NCBI GenBank assembly: GCA_024637045.1
Contig: JAGXFX010000023.1
Location: 1 to 64,000 of the forward strand
Source of the DNA: Soehngenia sp.
GTDB taxonomy: Bacteria; Bacillota; Clostridia; Tissierellales; Tissierellaceae
Direction: 5' to 3'
DNA: 64,000 bases
Part shown: piece after piece, positions 43,829 through 52,463 of the stretch
Numbering within the stretch: the first letter of the stretch is position 1
How the letters are laid out: each line of letters begins with the position of its first letter
The notes under the pieces: model-generated
Database searches by the model: none
What the model saw: the letters and a program-made list of their open reading frames with translations, nothing else
What the model was told of the DNA's origin: nothing
Program-made: the position numbers and the translations under genes

Positions 43829-44596
43829 TTAAAGTCCCGATAACGGATTGATATATCTCCCTCTTGATTCAGTTCTTTTTCCGTATTGAATTGCACCTAC
43901 AGGACATCTATGGATACATGCGAGACAGTGCACACATTGATCCTTAATCCAGACAGGTTTACCCTTCTTCATTTCTATTGCACCCACAGGACATATTTCT
44001 TGGCACAGATTGCAGCTTATGCAATTATCTGTAACATGGAATTTGCTGGTTTTCCTTCCTCTTCTATAGATAGCACCTGCCAGCAATGTCATGACTCCAG
44101 GCATTGGTCCCTTGATCTTGTTGTAATCTCCTTTATTATCCTCCTTAATCAGCTCAACTATTTTTTTTAATGAATCCTTGCTGCTGGTTAGCATCTTATC
44201 CTGCTTCTCTTTATCCTGCACATCATACAGTAGCACGTAGTTGTCAGGCATCTCAACTGAAAACAAATAATCCGTCTGAATTCCTTTTTTAATTAGAATA
44301 TCCTTTGCATTTTTTGTAGAGTCACCAGTAGTAGCACCACAGGTTGCGAGGATAAAGCATCTTGATCCCTTTTTCATTGTAATCTCAACCTTTTCCAAAA
44401 ATTCTTCCACCACTGTTGGTAATGAGTAGTAGTATACAGGAAAGACCAAACCAAGGATTTCCCCGTCGCCGACAGTTAGTTTAGTATTATTGTTTTTTAT
44501 ATTATCTGCTAAATTATGTACTTCCTCTCCTAATGCTTCTCCTATAGTCTTTGCTGCATAAAGGCTATTGCCTGTTCCTGTGAAATAGAATATCAT
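43829..44596 (-). CDS. EFR1-family flavodoxin/ferredoxin fusion
   Basis: A 255-residue protein. Residues 1-165 are a flavodoxin-like domain with FMN phosphate loop FYFTGTGNSLYAAK. The C-terminus has two [4Fe-4S] motifs: CISCNLCQEICPVGAI and CVHCLACIHRCPVGAI. EFR1 proteins are presumed electron carriers in anaerobes. GGGGG lies before the ATG. Single gene; partners unknown. Confidence 0.93.
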   Translation of the reverse strand: MIFYFTGTGNSLYAAKTIGEALGEEVHNLADNIKNNNTKLTVGDGEILGLVFPVYYYSLPTVVEEFLEKVEITMKKGSRCFILATCGATTGDSTKNAKDILIKKGIQTDYLFSVEMPDNYVLLYDVQDKEKQDKMLTSSKDSLKKIVELIKEDNKGDYNKIKGPMPGVMTLLAGAIYRRGRKTSKFHVTDNCISCNLCQEICPVGAIEMKKGKPVWIKDQCVHCLACIHRCPVGAIQYGKRTESRGRYINPLSGL

Positions 44597-44770
44597 TTCA
44601 TTTCCCCCTTATTTTAACCTTTTTACTTTTACTGCAATTGGGTATAACTTAAATGTTTTTTGAAATTATGTGAACACTCCATTAGTATCTTGATATAATA
44701 GTATTATACAAGATATCGGTTGAGATTAATCGATTTTTAAGAAAAATCCTCAGATAGGAATGGTGATTGT

Positions 44771-45484
44771 ATGATTTCATATGAAAAATGGGCACAGAAA
44801 GAACTTTATTTATGGATGGGTAGCATGAGAAAAAGGCCTTCCATTATTCAGAGTATCTCCAAGGGGACTCAGAGGAAAGTCAATTCTTTGCTACCTGAAA
44901 AATATCATGAATTCGTTACAGGAACAATAAAAAACATGACAAAGGCAACTCTATATGGGTCAAAGTTTGGTATTAATCCCCCATTGATAGGATATACTCT
45001 AAAGGAAAGGGAAAAAATTCTTAAGGAAAAGACAAAGATGTATACAGCAACGGCGACAATCGAAGGAGCTGCAACCGGAGCAGGAGGTTTTGTTTCAGGA
45101 CTTGCGGATTTTCCTCTTCTTATGGGAATTAAAATGAGATTTCTATTCGAAGTGGCTGCAATTTATGGTTTTGATGTAAATGACTACAGGGAAAGATTAT
45201 ATATTCTTCATATTTTCCAACTGGCATTCTCCAGCAAGAAACACGTCAACAAGGTATTCAATAGGATGGAGAATTGGCAGGAGTATGTTAACAGCCTACC
45301 TGAGAATCTTGATGATTTTGAGTGGAGGGATTTTCAGCAGGAATACAGGGATTATCTTGATATTGCAAAGCTGCTTCAGATGCTGCCTGTTGTGGGAGCC
45401 TTGGTTGGAAGCTATGTGAACAACAAGCTTTTGAAAAAACTCAGTGAAACTGCAATGAATTCATACAGAATGAGAATCTTGTAA
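44771..45484 (+). CDS. EcsC family protein
   Basis: A 237-residue protein matching EcsC-domain proteins: YEKWAQKELYLWMGSM, ATATIEGAATGAGGFVSGLADFPLLMGIKMRFLFEVAAIYGFD, and the C-terminal MLPVVGALVGSYVNNKLLKKLSETAMNSYRMR. In Bacillus EcsC is linked to the EcsAB transporter, but here it stands alone. Function not known. Followed by a strong terminator. Confidence 0.9.
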   Translation: MISYEKWAQKELYLWMGSMRKRPSIIQSISKGTQRKVNSLLPEKYHEFVTGTIKNMTKATLYGSKFGINPPLIGYTLKEREKILKEKTKMYTATATIEGAATGAGGFVSGLADFPLLMGIKMRFLFEVAAIYGFDVNDYRERLYILHIFQLAFSSKKHVNKVFNRMENWQEYVNSLPENLDDFEWRDFQQEYRDYLDIAKLLQMLPVVGALVGSYVNNKLLKKLSETAMNSYRMRIL

Positions 45485-45492
45485 AAAAAAAT

Positions 45493-45530
45493 CTTCCCAG
45501 GGGGACAATCTCCCTGGGAAGGTTTTTTTC
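45493..45530 (+). terminator. Terminator after EcsC gene
   Basis: TTCCCAGGG and CCCTGGGAA form a 9-bp stem around GGACAATCT, followed by GG and seven T. Confidence 0.9.
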
Positions 45531-46084
45531 TATAAAAGCTTAGGATGTGTTCTTGTTAATACCACCATTTTATATTCTCGCTCATCAAAGGGACTCTGAT
45601 CGATAACCCTGCGATCCTCAATAAATCCACATCTTTCAAGAAGACTTATCGATTTTAGATTGGTTTCTTCAGTAAATGCTTCCAAGCTATTAAGATCCAT
45701 CTCTCTAAAGGAGTAGTCAACTACCTCTCTTAAAGCTTCTGTCATAAGTCCACTCCCTCTGAAAGCAGGGATGATTCCAAATCCAAGCTCAGCCTTCTCA
45801 TCAGCAGGATAAATATTCCAGATGCTGATTGTTCCGATTATTCTTCCTGTCTCCTTATCCTCAAGACCCCACAGAATCCACTTATTTTCATCTATACCCT
45901 GAGACATTTTCCTGATGTAATCAATTGTATCGTCCAGCTGCTCATCAGGTCTTGTATCGGTGTATTCATGCATTGAAGAATCCTTTCTCATATTAAATAC
46001 ATCATACATATCATCCTCGGTCAACTTTCTCAGTATCAGATTTTCAGTCTCCAGATTGGGAAAAGGATTGAAATCTATCTTCAT
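45530..46084 (-). CDS. RimJ/RimL-type GNAT acetyltransferase
   Basis: A 184-residue GNAT protein. LETENLILRKLTEDDMYDVFNM is the RimJ-type N-terminus; AELGFGIIPAFRGSGLMTEALREVVDYSF is the acetyl-CoA motif A; EETNLKSISLLERCGF is motif B. It may acetylate a ribosomal protein N-terminus, an antibiotic or a metabolite. ATG at 46084 chosen for GGGAGGTG seven bases upstream. Single gene. Confidence 0.85.
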   Translation of the reverse strand: MKIDFNPFPNLETENLILRKLTEDDMYDVFNMRKDSSMHEYTDTRPDEQLDDTIDYIRKMSQGIDENKWILWGLEDKETGRIIGTISIWNIYPADEKAELGFGIIPAFRGSGLMTEALREVVDYSFREMDLNSLEAFTEETNLKSISLLERCGFIEDRRVIDQSPFDEREYKMVVLTRTHPKLL

Positions 46085-46188
46085 AATGGACACCTCCCGG
46101 TAAAATTTCATAGTTTTTGTATATAGAATATACCCTATTTACTGATTCTAACATATTTAACTGGTGTATACTAAAATAAGTTTCAAGA

Positions 46189-46223
46189 AATACCTATACA
46201 CCCCAGGGGTATTGTGTTATAAT
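46189..46223 (+). promoter_or_regulatory. Extended -10 promoter and inverted repeat before osmC-like gene
   Basis: TGtTATAAT at 46215-46223 is an extended -10 box. Immediately upstream AATACC (46189) and GGTATT (46208) form an inverted repeat centred near the -35 region, which suggests a regulator binds there. The start codon is 39 bases downstream. Confidence 0.55.
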
Positions 46224-46261
46224 ATATTCATATTGTTAAAATAACTTAATGGAGTGATAAA

Positions 46262-46639
46262 ATGTCCTATATGAAAGTAGAATTTCCAGGTGGATTAAGA
46301 GTGGATGCACGTTCCGCAAGGCACCTAATTGAAACTGACCAGGGAGGTAGTGATCCTACACCTTTTGAACTTTTCCTTGGTTCGCTTGCAACCTGTGCAG
46401 GAATATTTGCACTTGGTTTCTGTAAAAACAAAGGTATAAACACTGAAGGCCTTGATATCTCAATGGACCTTGAAATGAACAGACAGAACGGAATGATTAG
46501 CAAGGTAGTTTACGATGTTAAGCTTCCAGAGGGCTTCCCCGAGAAATACGAGAAAGCTCTGATAAATTCAATTGAGCTATGCTCAGTTAAAAAACACATG
46601 ATGACTCCACCAGAGTTTGAGGTTAAAACAACATTCTAA
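46262..46639 (+). CDS. OsmC/Ohr family protein
   Basis: A 125-residue OsmC-fold protein. The two redox cysteines are at GSLATCAGIFALGFCKNKG (first) and SIELCSVKKHM (second), as in thiol-dependent hydroperoxide reductases. VEFPGGLRVDARSARHLIETDQGG fits the OsmC group (YhfA-like). It likely removes organic hydroperoxides or handles persulfide. Single gene with an extended -10 promoter. Confidence 0.87.
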   Translation: MSYMKVEFPGGLRVDARSARHLIETDQGGSDPTPFELFLGSLATCAGIFALGFCKNKGINTEGLDISMDLEMNRQNGMISKVVYDVKLPEGFPEKYEKALINSIELCSVKKHMMTPPEFEVKTTF

Positions 46640-46641
46640 AA

Positions 46642-46674
46642 GTATCCCCCGATCCTTCACCCGGACCGGGGGTA
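46642..46674. terminator. Terminator-like hairpin after osmC-like gene
   Basis: ATCCCCCG...CC pairs with GG...CGGGGGTAT, a GC-rich stem with internal mismatches. TTGCTTTC follows, a moderate U-tract. It lies between convergent genes. Confidence 0.6.
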
Positions 46675-46689
46675 TTGCTTTCTATATAG

Positions 46690-48153
46690 CTATTCTATTA
46701 TTTCGATGCTATTAGAATCCAATTCGACCCTCTTTAAGGTTGGTGGTTGTAAATCATCAGATGAGTGGAACAAAAGCCAATCTCCAGCATGAACAAACCC
46801 TTCTACATTAGTCGCATCAGAAACAAGTGTCTTGTCCAAACCAAAGTGATCCATCTTATAAATACCATCTCCAGGATATCCAACATCCTCACCATGGAGG
46901 GAGTAAAATATTCCATTTTCTGTTATTATATAGGATGATACGTTGTCATCAATTGGTACCTGGTACACATCAGGGTCCGTACCCTCTGTTCTTATCAGTC
47001 TGTAGTCTCCATTAATATAGTACCAGTAATCATTCCACCTCGAAAGGTTACTAACGGAGCTATCCGTTTCAAATTCCAGTCTCCTGTCACTGCCATCCAT
47101 ATTGACACTTTCCACATAACCTCTTTCCTCGTCCATATAGCTATAGATCAAGCGATTATCATAAATGGCCAAATCGGATACTCTTTTTTGAATAAACCGT
47201 TCCAGATTCTGACCGTTTACATCCATCCTATAGATATTATGATTATCCTCGAAATTAATGAAATAAATCCATCCTCCCATCAAATGTGGCTCAATTACAT
47301 ACCCTTGCTTATATATGGTCTGATCTTCCGTACCGTCAAGCTTCATCCTATTGTAGGATTCACCACTAGAATAGAATACCCATTCTCCAGCTACATTGAG
47401 CCTGCTGATACCGCTTCCTCCGTCCTTCTGGATAAGATACTCCTTCATCTTAAAATCCTTGTCCGTCCTTACAAGATTTAAATTGTCCTCGACATAGATG
47501 AAATAATTTCTGGTCTCAACTCCAAAGCCGTAATTATTGGTATTATCCACAGTGTTGCCCATTGTATACTGATCCTGCACTTCAATCTCTTGAACATCTC
47601 TCATGCTGTAATTATGATATCTTATCCTTAAGTCCCAGTACATTCCAGACTCAAATACCACTGGTATTGAGACTATCACCAAACCCAGTGTAAATGCCCC
47701 AATAGAAGCAAATCTCCTCATCCACTTGCTGCTTCTTCCTTTCAAATCCTTTGCCAGCTGGTCCACATAATAACTGGGACCTTCAATTGTTGCTTTGTCC
47801 TCTGAAAGTTTTAAAGTTAGTGATTCCTTGCTCAACATATTGTATGGGTAATCAAAGCCTGGCTTTAAGACAAGCTTGTTTTCATTGTTTTCAACAATCC
47901 TCCACCTGGTGCTCTTCTCAAGTTTTTCCAGCCATAGCCTATCCTCCAGATTTTCTTCTCTTACTTTATTTGTATAGCTGGTAATTGTTGCAATGGTGAT
48001 TAATACCAAGTAGGGAATCAGGGTTCTCCAAAGGTTTTCCATTTGGTATCCCAGAATTATCTCATATAGAATATATAGAAATAGGATTATGGGAAGTGAA
48101 AAAAACAGCAGTCTCTTCATGACAAGAACTAAAAGGTCTTTCGGTAGTTTCAT
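46690..48153 (-). CDS. Membrane protein with DUF5050-like beta-propeller domain
   Basis: A 487-residue protein. Two N-terminal helices (LLFFSLPIILFLYILYEIIL; TLIPYLVLITIATIT), a cytosolic ~80-residue domain, a third helix (ASIGAFTLGLVIVSIPVVF), then an extracellular ~300 residues with repeated blades such as WVFYSSGESYNRMKLDGTE, WIYFINFEDNHNIYRMDVNG and WYYINGDYRLIRTEG. These are typical of DUF5050/beta-propeller surface proteins. Function unknown; possibly ligand sensing. Single gene. Confidence 0.7.
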   Translation of the reverse strand: MKLPKDLLVLVMKRLLFFSLPIILFLYILYEIILGYQMENLWRTLIPYLVLITIATITSYTNKVREENLEDRLWLEKLEKSTRWRIVENNENKLVLKPGFDYPYNMLSKESLTLKLSEDKATIEGPSYYVDQLAKDLKGRSSKWMRRFASIGAFTLGLVIVSIPVVFESGMYWDLRIRYHNYSMRDVQEIEVQDQYTMGNTVDNTNNYGFGVETRNYFIYVEDNLNLVRTDKDFKMKEYLIQKDGGSGISRLNVAGEWVFYSSGESYNRMKLDGTEDQTIYKQGYVIEPHLMGGWIYFINFEDNHNIYRMDVNGQNLERFIQKRVSDLAIYDNRLIYSYMDEERGYVESVNMDGSDRRLEFETDSSVSNLSRWNDYWYYINGDYRLIRTEGTDPDVYQVPIDDNVSSYIITENGIFYSLHGEDVGYPGDGIYKMDHFGLDKTLVSDATNVEGFVHAGDWLLFHSSDDLQPPTLKRVELDSNSIEIIE

Positions 48154-48231
48154 TAAGCACCTCCACTAAATATTGTTATTATGTATTCTGTCGCACCCAT
48201 TGTAACCTAATTTTTAGCCATTTTCAACAGA

Positions 48232-48268
48232 TTTAAAAGCCACAAGGTTTTAAACCTCATGGCTTCCT
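48232..48268 (-). terminator. Terminator after dual-GNAT gene
   Basis: On the minus strand AAGCCA/TGGCTT with inner AGGTTT/AACCT stem, then TTTAAATC. It follows the 48281 gene stop by a few bases. Confidence 0.75.
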
Positions 48269-48280
48269 GCAGTCTATACT

Positions 48281-49189
48281 CTATCTGTTTATATAATATT
48301 CGTAGCTTACAACTCCTTCGACCTCAACAAATCCGCCTCTATCATAGATTCTTCTGGCAGCCTTGTTATTCTCATTTACAGATAGAACTGTTCTTTTGAA
48401 GCCTGCTTCATCTGAAAATCTTATAGCTTCCCTTAATAAAATTCCTCCAAGTCCCTTATACTGATAATCTGGAATTACGGACAAGGAACCAATATTCATT
48501 ATTGGTTTGCCTTCGTACTCATCCTTTGTACACCTTACTGTTCCAACAGCCTTTCCATGATGTCTTAATACCATCATTCCTCCTGGGACAAAGTCTTCCT
48601 TGTTGGGATAGGTCATAATCATTTCGGTGCATACAGGAATTTCATTCCCTGTTACAAATGCAAAAGCTTCATTCCTTACTTTGCACCAGTCTTCATAATC
48701 CTTCTCAATTTCAACAGGACTTATTTCATATCCCTCTGGGATTTCCTCCTCAGGAACAGGATTATCATCTCTTACCATAAGGTAAACAAATCTTTCCGCC
48801 TTGAATCCAAGATCCTCCATTCTTCCCATAAGTTCAATATTTGATGACGGCACAAAAATATATACCTTTTCGAGATCAATTGCATGTATAAGTATCCTGT
48901 GAAAGATGATGTCATACACAGCACTGTTGTTCTTCTCAGAGTAAAGAATTCTGAATCTTGCTCTATTGCCTCGTCTGTTGTATTCATCGATTATCAAGGA
49001 TGCAGCTGCAACAACTTCCTTTCCCTCCATATAAAGAAACGTAGGATTCTTAGGACTATACTCAAAGCTGTTCAGGTCCTCTTCATAAAGATATGAATCA
49101 TCCACCTGGTCCCTATGCTTTCTACAAAAATCTGTAAATTCCTTAACATTCTCATTATTTAGCTCAACTATTCTGCCTTCAACTTCCAT
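48281..49189 (-). CDS. Tandem GNAT-domain acetyltransferase
   Basis: A 302-residue protein with an N-terminal degenerate GNAT-like half and a C-terminal active-looking one (IGSLSVIPDYQYKGLGGILLREAIRF, then VNENNKAARRIYDRGGF). The length and duplication match mycothiol-synthase-like dual GNATs. It lies ten bases after another 299-residue GNAT gene; two related genes in tandem suggest local duplication. Substrate unknown. Confidence 0.82.
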   Translation of the reverse strand: MEVEGRIVELNNENVKEFTDFCRKHRDQVDDSYLYEEDLNSFEYSPKNPTFLYMEGKEVVAAASLIIDEYNRRGNRARFRILYSEKNNSAVYDIIFHRILIHAIDLEKVYIFVPSSNIELMGRMEDLGFKAERFVYLMVRDDNPVPEEEIPEGYEISPVEIEKDYEDWCKVRNEAFAFVTGNEIPVCTEMIMTYPNKEDFVPGGMMVLRHHGKAVGTVRCTKDEYEGKPIMNIGSLSVIPDYQYKGLGGILLREAIRFSDEAGFKRTVLSVNENNKAARRIYDRGGFVEVEGVVSYEYYINR

Positions 49190-49198
49190 GGATCCACC

Positions 49199-50098
49199 CT
49201 ACCTTTCCTTTTTAAGTTTATAGTATTCCATTGAATAGTTTTCCTCGAAACCACATGACTGGTACAATCCAAGTGCTGTGTCATTATCAGCGTCAACCTG
49301 CAAGTATATATGGTTTGCATGAAGCTCCTTCAGCTTTTCAACTGATCGGAGCAATAGCTCTCTTCCCAAACCTTTTCCTCTGTTTTCTGGAATTATTCCA
49401 AGTCCGAAAATTCCTCCTTCTCCATTGATTAAGTGAAGATGTACCTTTCCTACAATAATACCCCCCAAAAGAGCTATGTATACATGAAAACCTCTCTTTT
49501 TTTCAAGCTCAATATCCAGAAGCTTCTGAGCTGACAGTTCTTCGCCAAAGTAAATGGAATTTTGCCTCGCTATTTCCAATGCATCATCATTGCAAGCTTG
49601 TCTTAGTATTAAGCCCTTTGAGGATTCTTTGGCATTATCAAATAGACTGTCCGAAAGAACCATTTCATATTCAGTATGGTCATAAAATGAGTCTGTAGTT
49701 TCTATAAAGCTCCTTCCTGCAGCTGACTTTCGGTCGCTCAACAAAAGCATGAAATCTGAAGGTCTCTCCATCCACTCCTTCCGTACAAGTGAGAACAGCT
49801 CCTTAAATACTCCCTTTCTTCTATAGTCAGGGTGTACCATTCCATTTACTTCAAGAGTTCTTCCTCCAAAATCATCAATTCCTATATAACCTACCAACTC
49901 ATCACCATCCCAGCAGGTAAACTCATCTGCTTTTTCTACAGTGCTGTTATCGGGAGCATCTTCCTTTGCAAGTTTATATTCGAGCTCCAACTTTAACCTG
50001 ACTTCATCATGTTTTTTGCATATGTCCTCCAGCTTGGATACGGCTTTATAAAGATCTTTATCCATGACTTTAAATATCTTGAAATGAAAGTCTTCCAT
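49199..50098 (-). CDS. Tandem GNAT-domain acetyltransferase
   Basis: A 299-residue protein with two GNAT halves: VNGMVHPDYRRKGVFKELFSLV in the first and IFGLGIIPENRGKGLGRELLLRSVEKL with LQVDADNDTALGLYQSCGF in the second. GGAGG stands before the ATG. Adjacent to the 302-residue GNAT gene with ten bases between, so probably co-transcribed. Its substrate is unknown. Confidence 0.85.
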   Translation of the reverse strand: MEDFHFKIFKVMDKDLYKAVSKLEDICKKHDEVRLKLELEYKLAKEDAPDNSTVEKADEFTCWDGDELVGYIGIDDFGGRTLEVNGMVHPDYRRKGVFKELFSLVRKEWMERPSDFMLLLSDRKSAAGRSFIETTDSFYDHTEYEMVLSDSLFDNAKESSKGLILRQACNDDALEIARQNSIYFGEELSAQKLLDIELEKKRGFHVYIALLGGIIVGKVHLHLINGEGGIFGLGIIPENRGKGLGRELLLRSVEKLKELHANHIYLQVDADNDTALGLYQSCGFEENYSMEYYKLKKER

Positions 50099-50161
50099 AT
50101 TGTAACTCCTCCAATATATTAGATTTAAACAGGCTGCCAGGGTTTGTCTCCTTGGTATGTT

Positions 50162-50584
50162 CTACAAGTCCTTTTTAAGGTAATAGCGTTTAATGCCGTC
50201 TGAGTATCCTTCTAATACTCCAAAAATCTCATACCCATTTTTCTTGTAGAATCCTGGTGCTTGGAAACTGAAAGTATCAAGATGAATGAATCTGCATTGT
50301 TCTGATATCCCTATTTTCTCAGCTTCCATCATCAGTTTCTGACCATATCCCGCGCTTCTCTCTTCTTCGCTTATCCATAGAAATTCAATAAACAAACAAC
50401 CTCTGTATATTTTCCCCATTAAACCTCCATAAATCTTAACCTCATCTTTTATAATCAGATTTATATCCTTGCTTAAAGCCCCTTGATCTGGTGGTGCAGT
50501 ACTTACATTAAACTGAAATAGTTGATTTTTTATGTACTCGATTTCATCCTCTGTCATTCCTACTTTAACAGAAACCTCTCTCAT
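50162..50584 (-). CDS. Small GNAT acetyltransferase
   Basis: A 140-residue single-domain GNAT: CLFIEFLWISEEERSAGYGQKLMMEAEKI is motif A and LDTFSFQAPGFYKKNGYEIFGVLEGY motif B, the latter resembling small-molecule or antibiotic acetyltransferases. GGAGGG before the ATG. It lies upstream of two further GNAT genes and downstream of the ABC operon on the same strand, separated by 74 bases. Confidence 0.85.
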   Translation of the reverse strand: MREVSVKVGMTEDEIEYIKNQLFQFNVSTAPPDQGALSKDINLIIKDEVKIYGGLMGKIYRGCLFIEFLWISEEERSAGYGQKLMMEAEKIGISEQCRFIHLDTFSFQAPGFYKKNGYEIFGVLEGYSDGIKRYYLKKDL

Positions 50585-50658
50585 GACTTTCCCTCCATTA
50601 TTTTGCTTTTAGTCAATTTACAAGCACTAATGAAACCACGACCCATGTCACCATGGTC

Positions 50659-51450
50659 CTAGTTGGTGTTTATATCCAATATTGATTCAATCAATTTTTT
50701 TGTGTATTCATGCTGAGGGTTGTTAAGTATGGCATCAGCATCTCCCATTTCAACTATCTCGCCGTTTTTCATAACTGCAATACGGTCACACATATGCCTT
50801 ATTACTTTTAAATCATGTGAGATGAAAAGATATGAAAGGTTCAATTCTTCCTTAAGCTTTATCAGAAGATTAAGTACCTGTCCCTGAACTGAAGCATCAA
50901 GGGCTGATACCGGCTCATCACAAACAATCAGCTTGGCTCTTGTTGCAATGGCCCTGCCAATAATGATTCTCTGATTCTGACCACCACTAAGTTGTCCTGG
51001 AAACTTCCATCTTTCTGAGGAAGAGAGATTCACCATCTGAAGAAGTCTTTCAACCTCTTCGTCAAGTTCACTTTCCTTGACAATATTATGTATCTTCAGT
51101 GGCTCCTTTAACAATTCATCCACGGTCATTTGAGGATCCAGTACTGAATTCGTGTATTGAAATATTATTTGAATATCCTTTCTGTGCTTTCGCATTTCAT
51201 CTTCTTTCAAATTGGTTATGTCCTTGCCAAATATTTCAATTCTTCCATTGCTCGGTTCGATAAGCCTGAGCACCAAATTGGCAATTGTGCTCTTGCCTGA
51301 GCCACTTTCGCCTATCAATCCCAATGTCTGGTTTTCTCCGACTTCAAAGGTTATATTCTTGGCAGCATCAACAACTTGTTTCTTTGAAAAAATGCTTTTC
51401 TTGCTAATATAGTGTTTTGAGAGATTGTCAACTTTTAGTATGCTGTTCAA
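50659..51450 (-). CDS. Oligopeptide-type ABC ATPase (OppF/DppF-like)
   Basis: A 263-residue ATPase: Walker A GESGSGKST, signature LSGGQNQRIIIGRA, Walker B LIVCDEPVSALD, switch FISHDLKVI. It lacks the Cys-rich C-terminal extension of its partner. The start is TTG, overlapping the partner's TGA by four bases; GAGGTGA is upstream. It is last in the four-gene transporter operon and forms the heterodimeric motor with the 51447-52421 product. Confidence 0.92.
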   Translation of the reverse strand: MNSILKVDNLSKHYISKKSIFSKKQVVDAAKNITFEVGENQTLGLIGESGSGKSTIANLVLRLIEPSNGRIEIFGKDITNLKEDEMRKHRKDIQIIFQYTNSVLDPQMTVDELLKEPLKIHNIVKESELDEEVERLLQMVNLSSSERWKFPGQLSGGQNQRIIIGRAIATRAKLIVCDEPVSALDASVQGQVLNLLIKLKEELNLSYLFISHDLKVIRHMCDRIAVMKNGEIVEMGDADAILNNPQHEYTKKLIESILDINTN

Positions 51451-52421
51451 GCTTTACTCACCTCATTTTCAAATAAAATACACCTGACTTTTCTATCATT
51501 GATTCTTCTAAACTCAGGTATGCCAGATGTACATGCCGGCTCTCTCAACTTACATCGACTATAAAAAGGGCATTCATCCTTGAACTGATGGGCAGTAGGA
51601 GGAGTTCCTTCGATAAAGTACATGATATCCTCATCCTGGGCCAATGAATTGGAACATTTAATCAATTCCTTCGTATAAGGGTGAAAAGGTGCATTGAAAA
51701 TTTGTTCAATGGTCCCCTCTTCAACAACCAGACCTCCGTACATTATCATCAGCCTGTCGCATAAATACTTGGCTACACCAAAGTCATGAGTAATGATGAT
51801 TACAGACATGTCATTCTTCTTACTGATATCTCTCAATAAGTCAAGAACGGTTTTTTGTAGCGAAGCATCTATTGAGCTGGTTGGTTCGTCAGCAATTAAA
51901 AGCTCTGGATTGCAAAGAATACATTGAGCTATCATAATTCTTTGATTCTGACCACCACTAAGCTGAAATGGATAACTATTATATATTCTTTCTGCTTCAT
52001 CAATTCCAACTTCACCAAGTTTATCAAGTACATACTCTTTTGTATTAGTTAAACTATGAGTTTTTAAGACCTCTCCCAGCTGCTTCCCTATTGTCTTGTA
52101 AGGATTTAAAGCCGCTGAAGAGTTTTGGAAGATATATGAGATTTTATTCCCTCTGATTTTTTTCAATTCTTCCTCAGAGGCTTTTAAAAGATCCTTTCCT
52201 TCAAAGATCACTTCACCAGAATCTATCCTTCCGACAACTTCATCTATTAATCGAATAATTGAGCTTGAAGAGACAGTCTTCCCGCTTCCGGATTCACCGA
52301 GTATACCCACAATTTCTCCCTTGTTTAGCTCGATATCAAAGCCTCTAACCACTTGAATACTACCTTTTTCATAATAAAAGGATACTTTTAAATCGCTGAC
52401 TTCAATAAGCTTGCTTTCCAT
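51447..52421 (-). CDS. Oligopeptide-type ABC ATPase (OppD/DppD-like)
   Basis: A 324-residue ATPase: GESGSGKTVSS Walker A, LSGGQNQRIMIAQ signature, LLIADEPTSSID Walker B, IITHDFGVAKYL switch, and the oligopeptide C-terminal domain with CPFYSRCKLREPAC, which can hold an Fe-S cluster in OppD-type proteins. The ATG at 52421 has GGGG eight bases upstream; an alternative ATG at 52439 is possible. Overlaps the OppF-like gene by four bases and follows the DppC-M28 gene by 42 bases. Confidence 0.92.
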   Translation of the reverse strand: MESKLIEVSDLKVSFYYEKGSIQVVRGFDIELNKGEIVGILGESGSGKTVSSSSIIRLIDEVVGRIDSGEVIFEGKDLLKASEEELKKIRGNKISYIFQNSSAALNPYKTIGKQLGEVLKTHSLTNTKEYVLDKLGEVGIDEAERIYNSYPFQLSGGQNQRIMIAQCILCNPELLIADEPTSSIDASLQKTVLDLLRDISKKNDMSVIIITHDFGVAKYLCDRLMIMYGGLVVEEGTIEQIFNAPFHPYTKELIKCSNSLAQDEDIMYFIEGTPPTAHQFKDECPFYSRCKLREPACTSGIPEFRRINDRKVRCILFENEVSKA

Positions 52422-52463
52422 TTTATCAACCCCTAGCATGTCTACTTGTTCCTTTAATCTTAA

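Noticed and set aside
50615-50650. Possible terminator GACCATG/CATGGGTC after the ABC ATPase gene
   Set aside because: The stem needs a bulge and the U-tract is weak; not strong enough to annotate.
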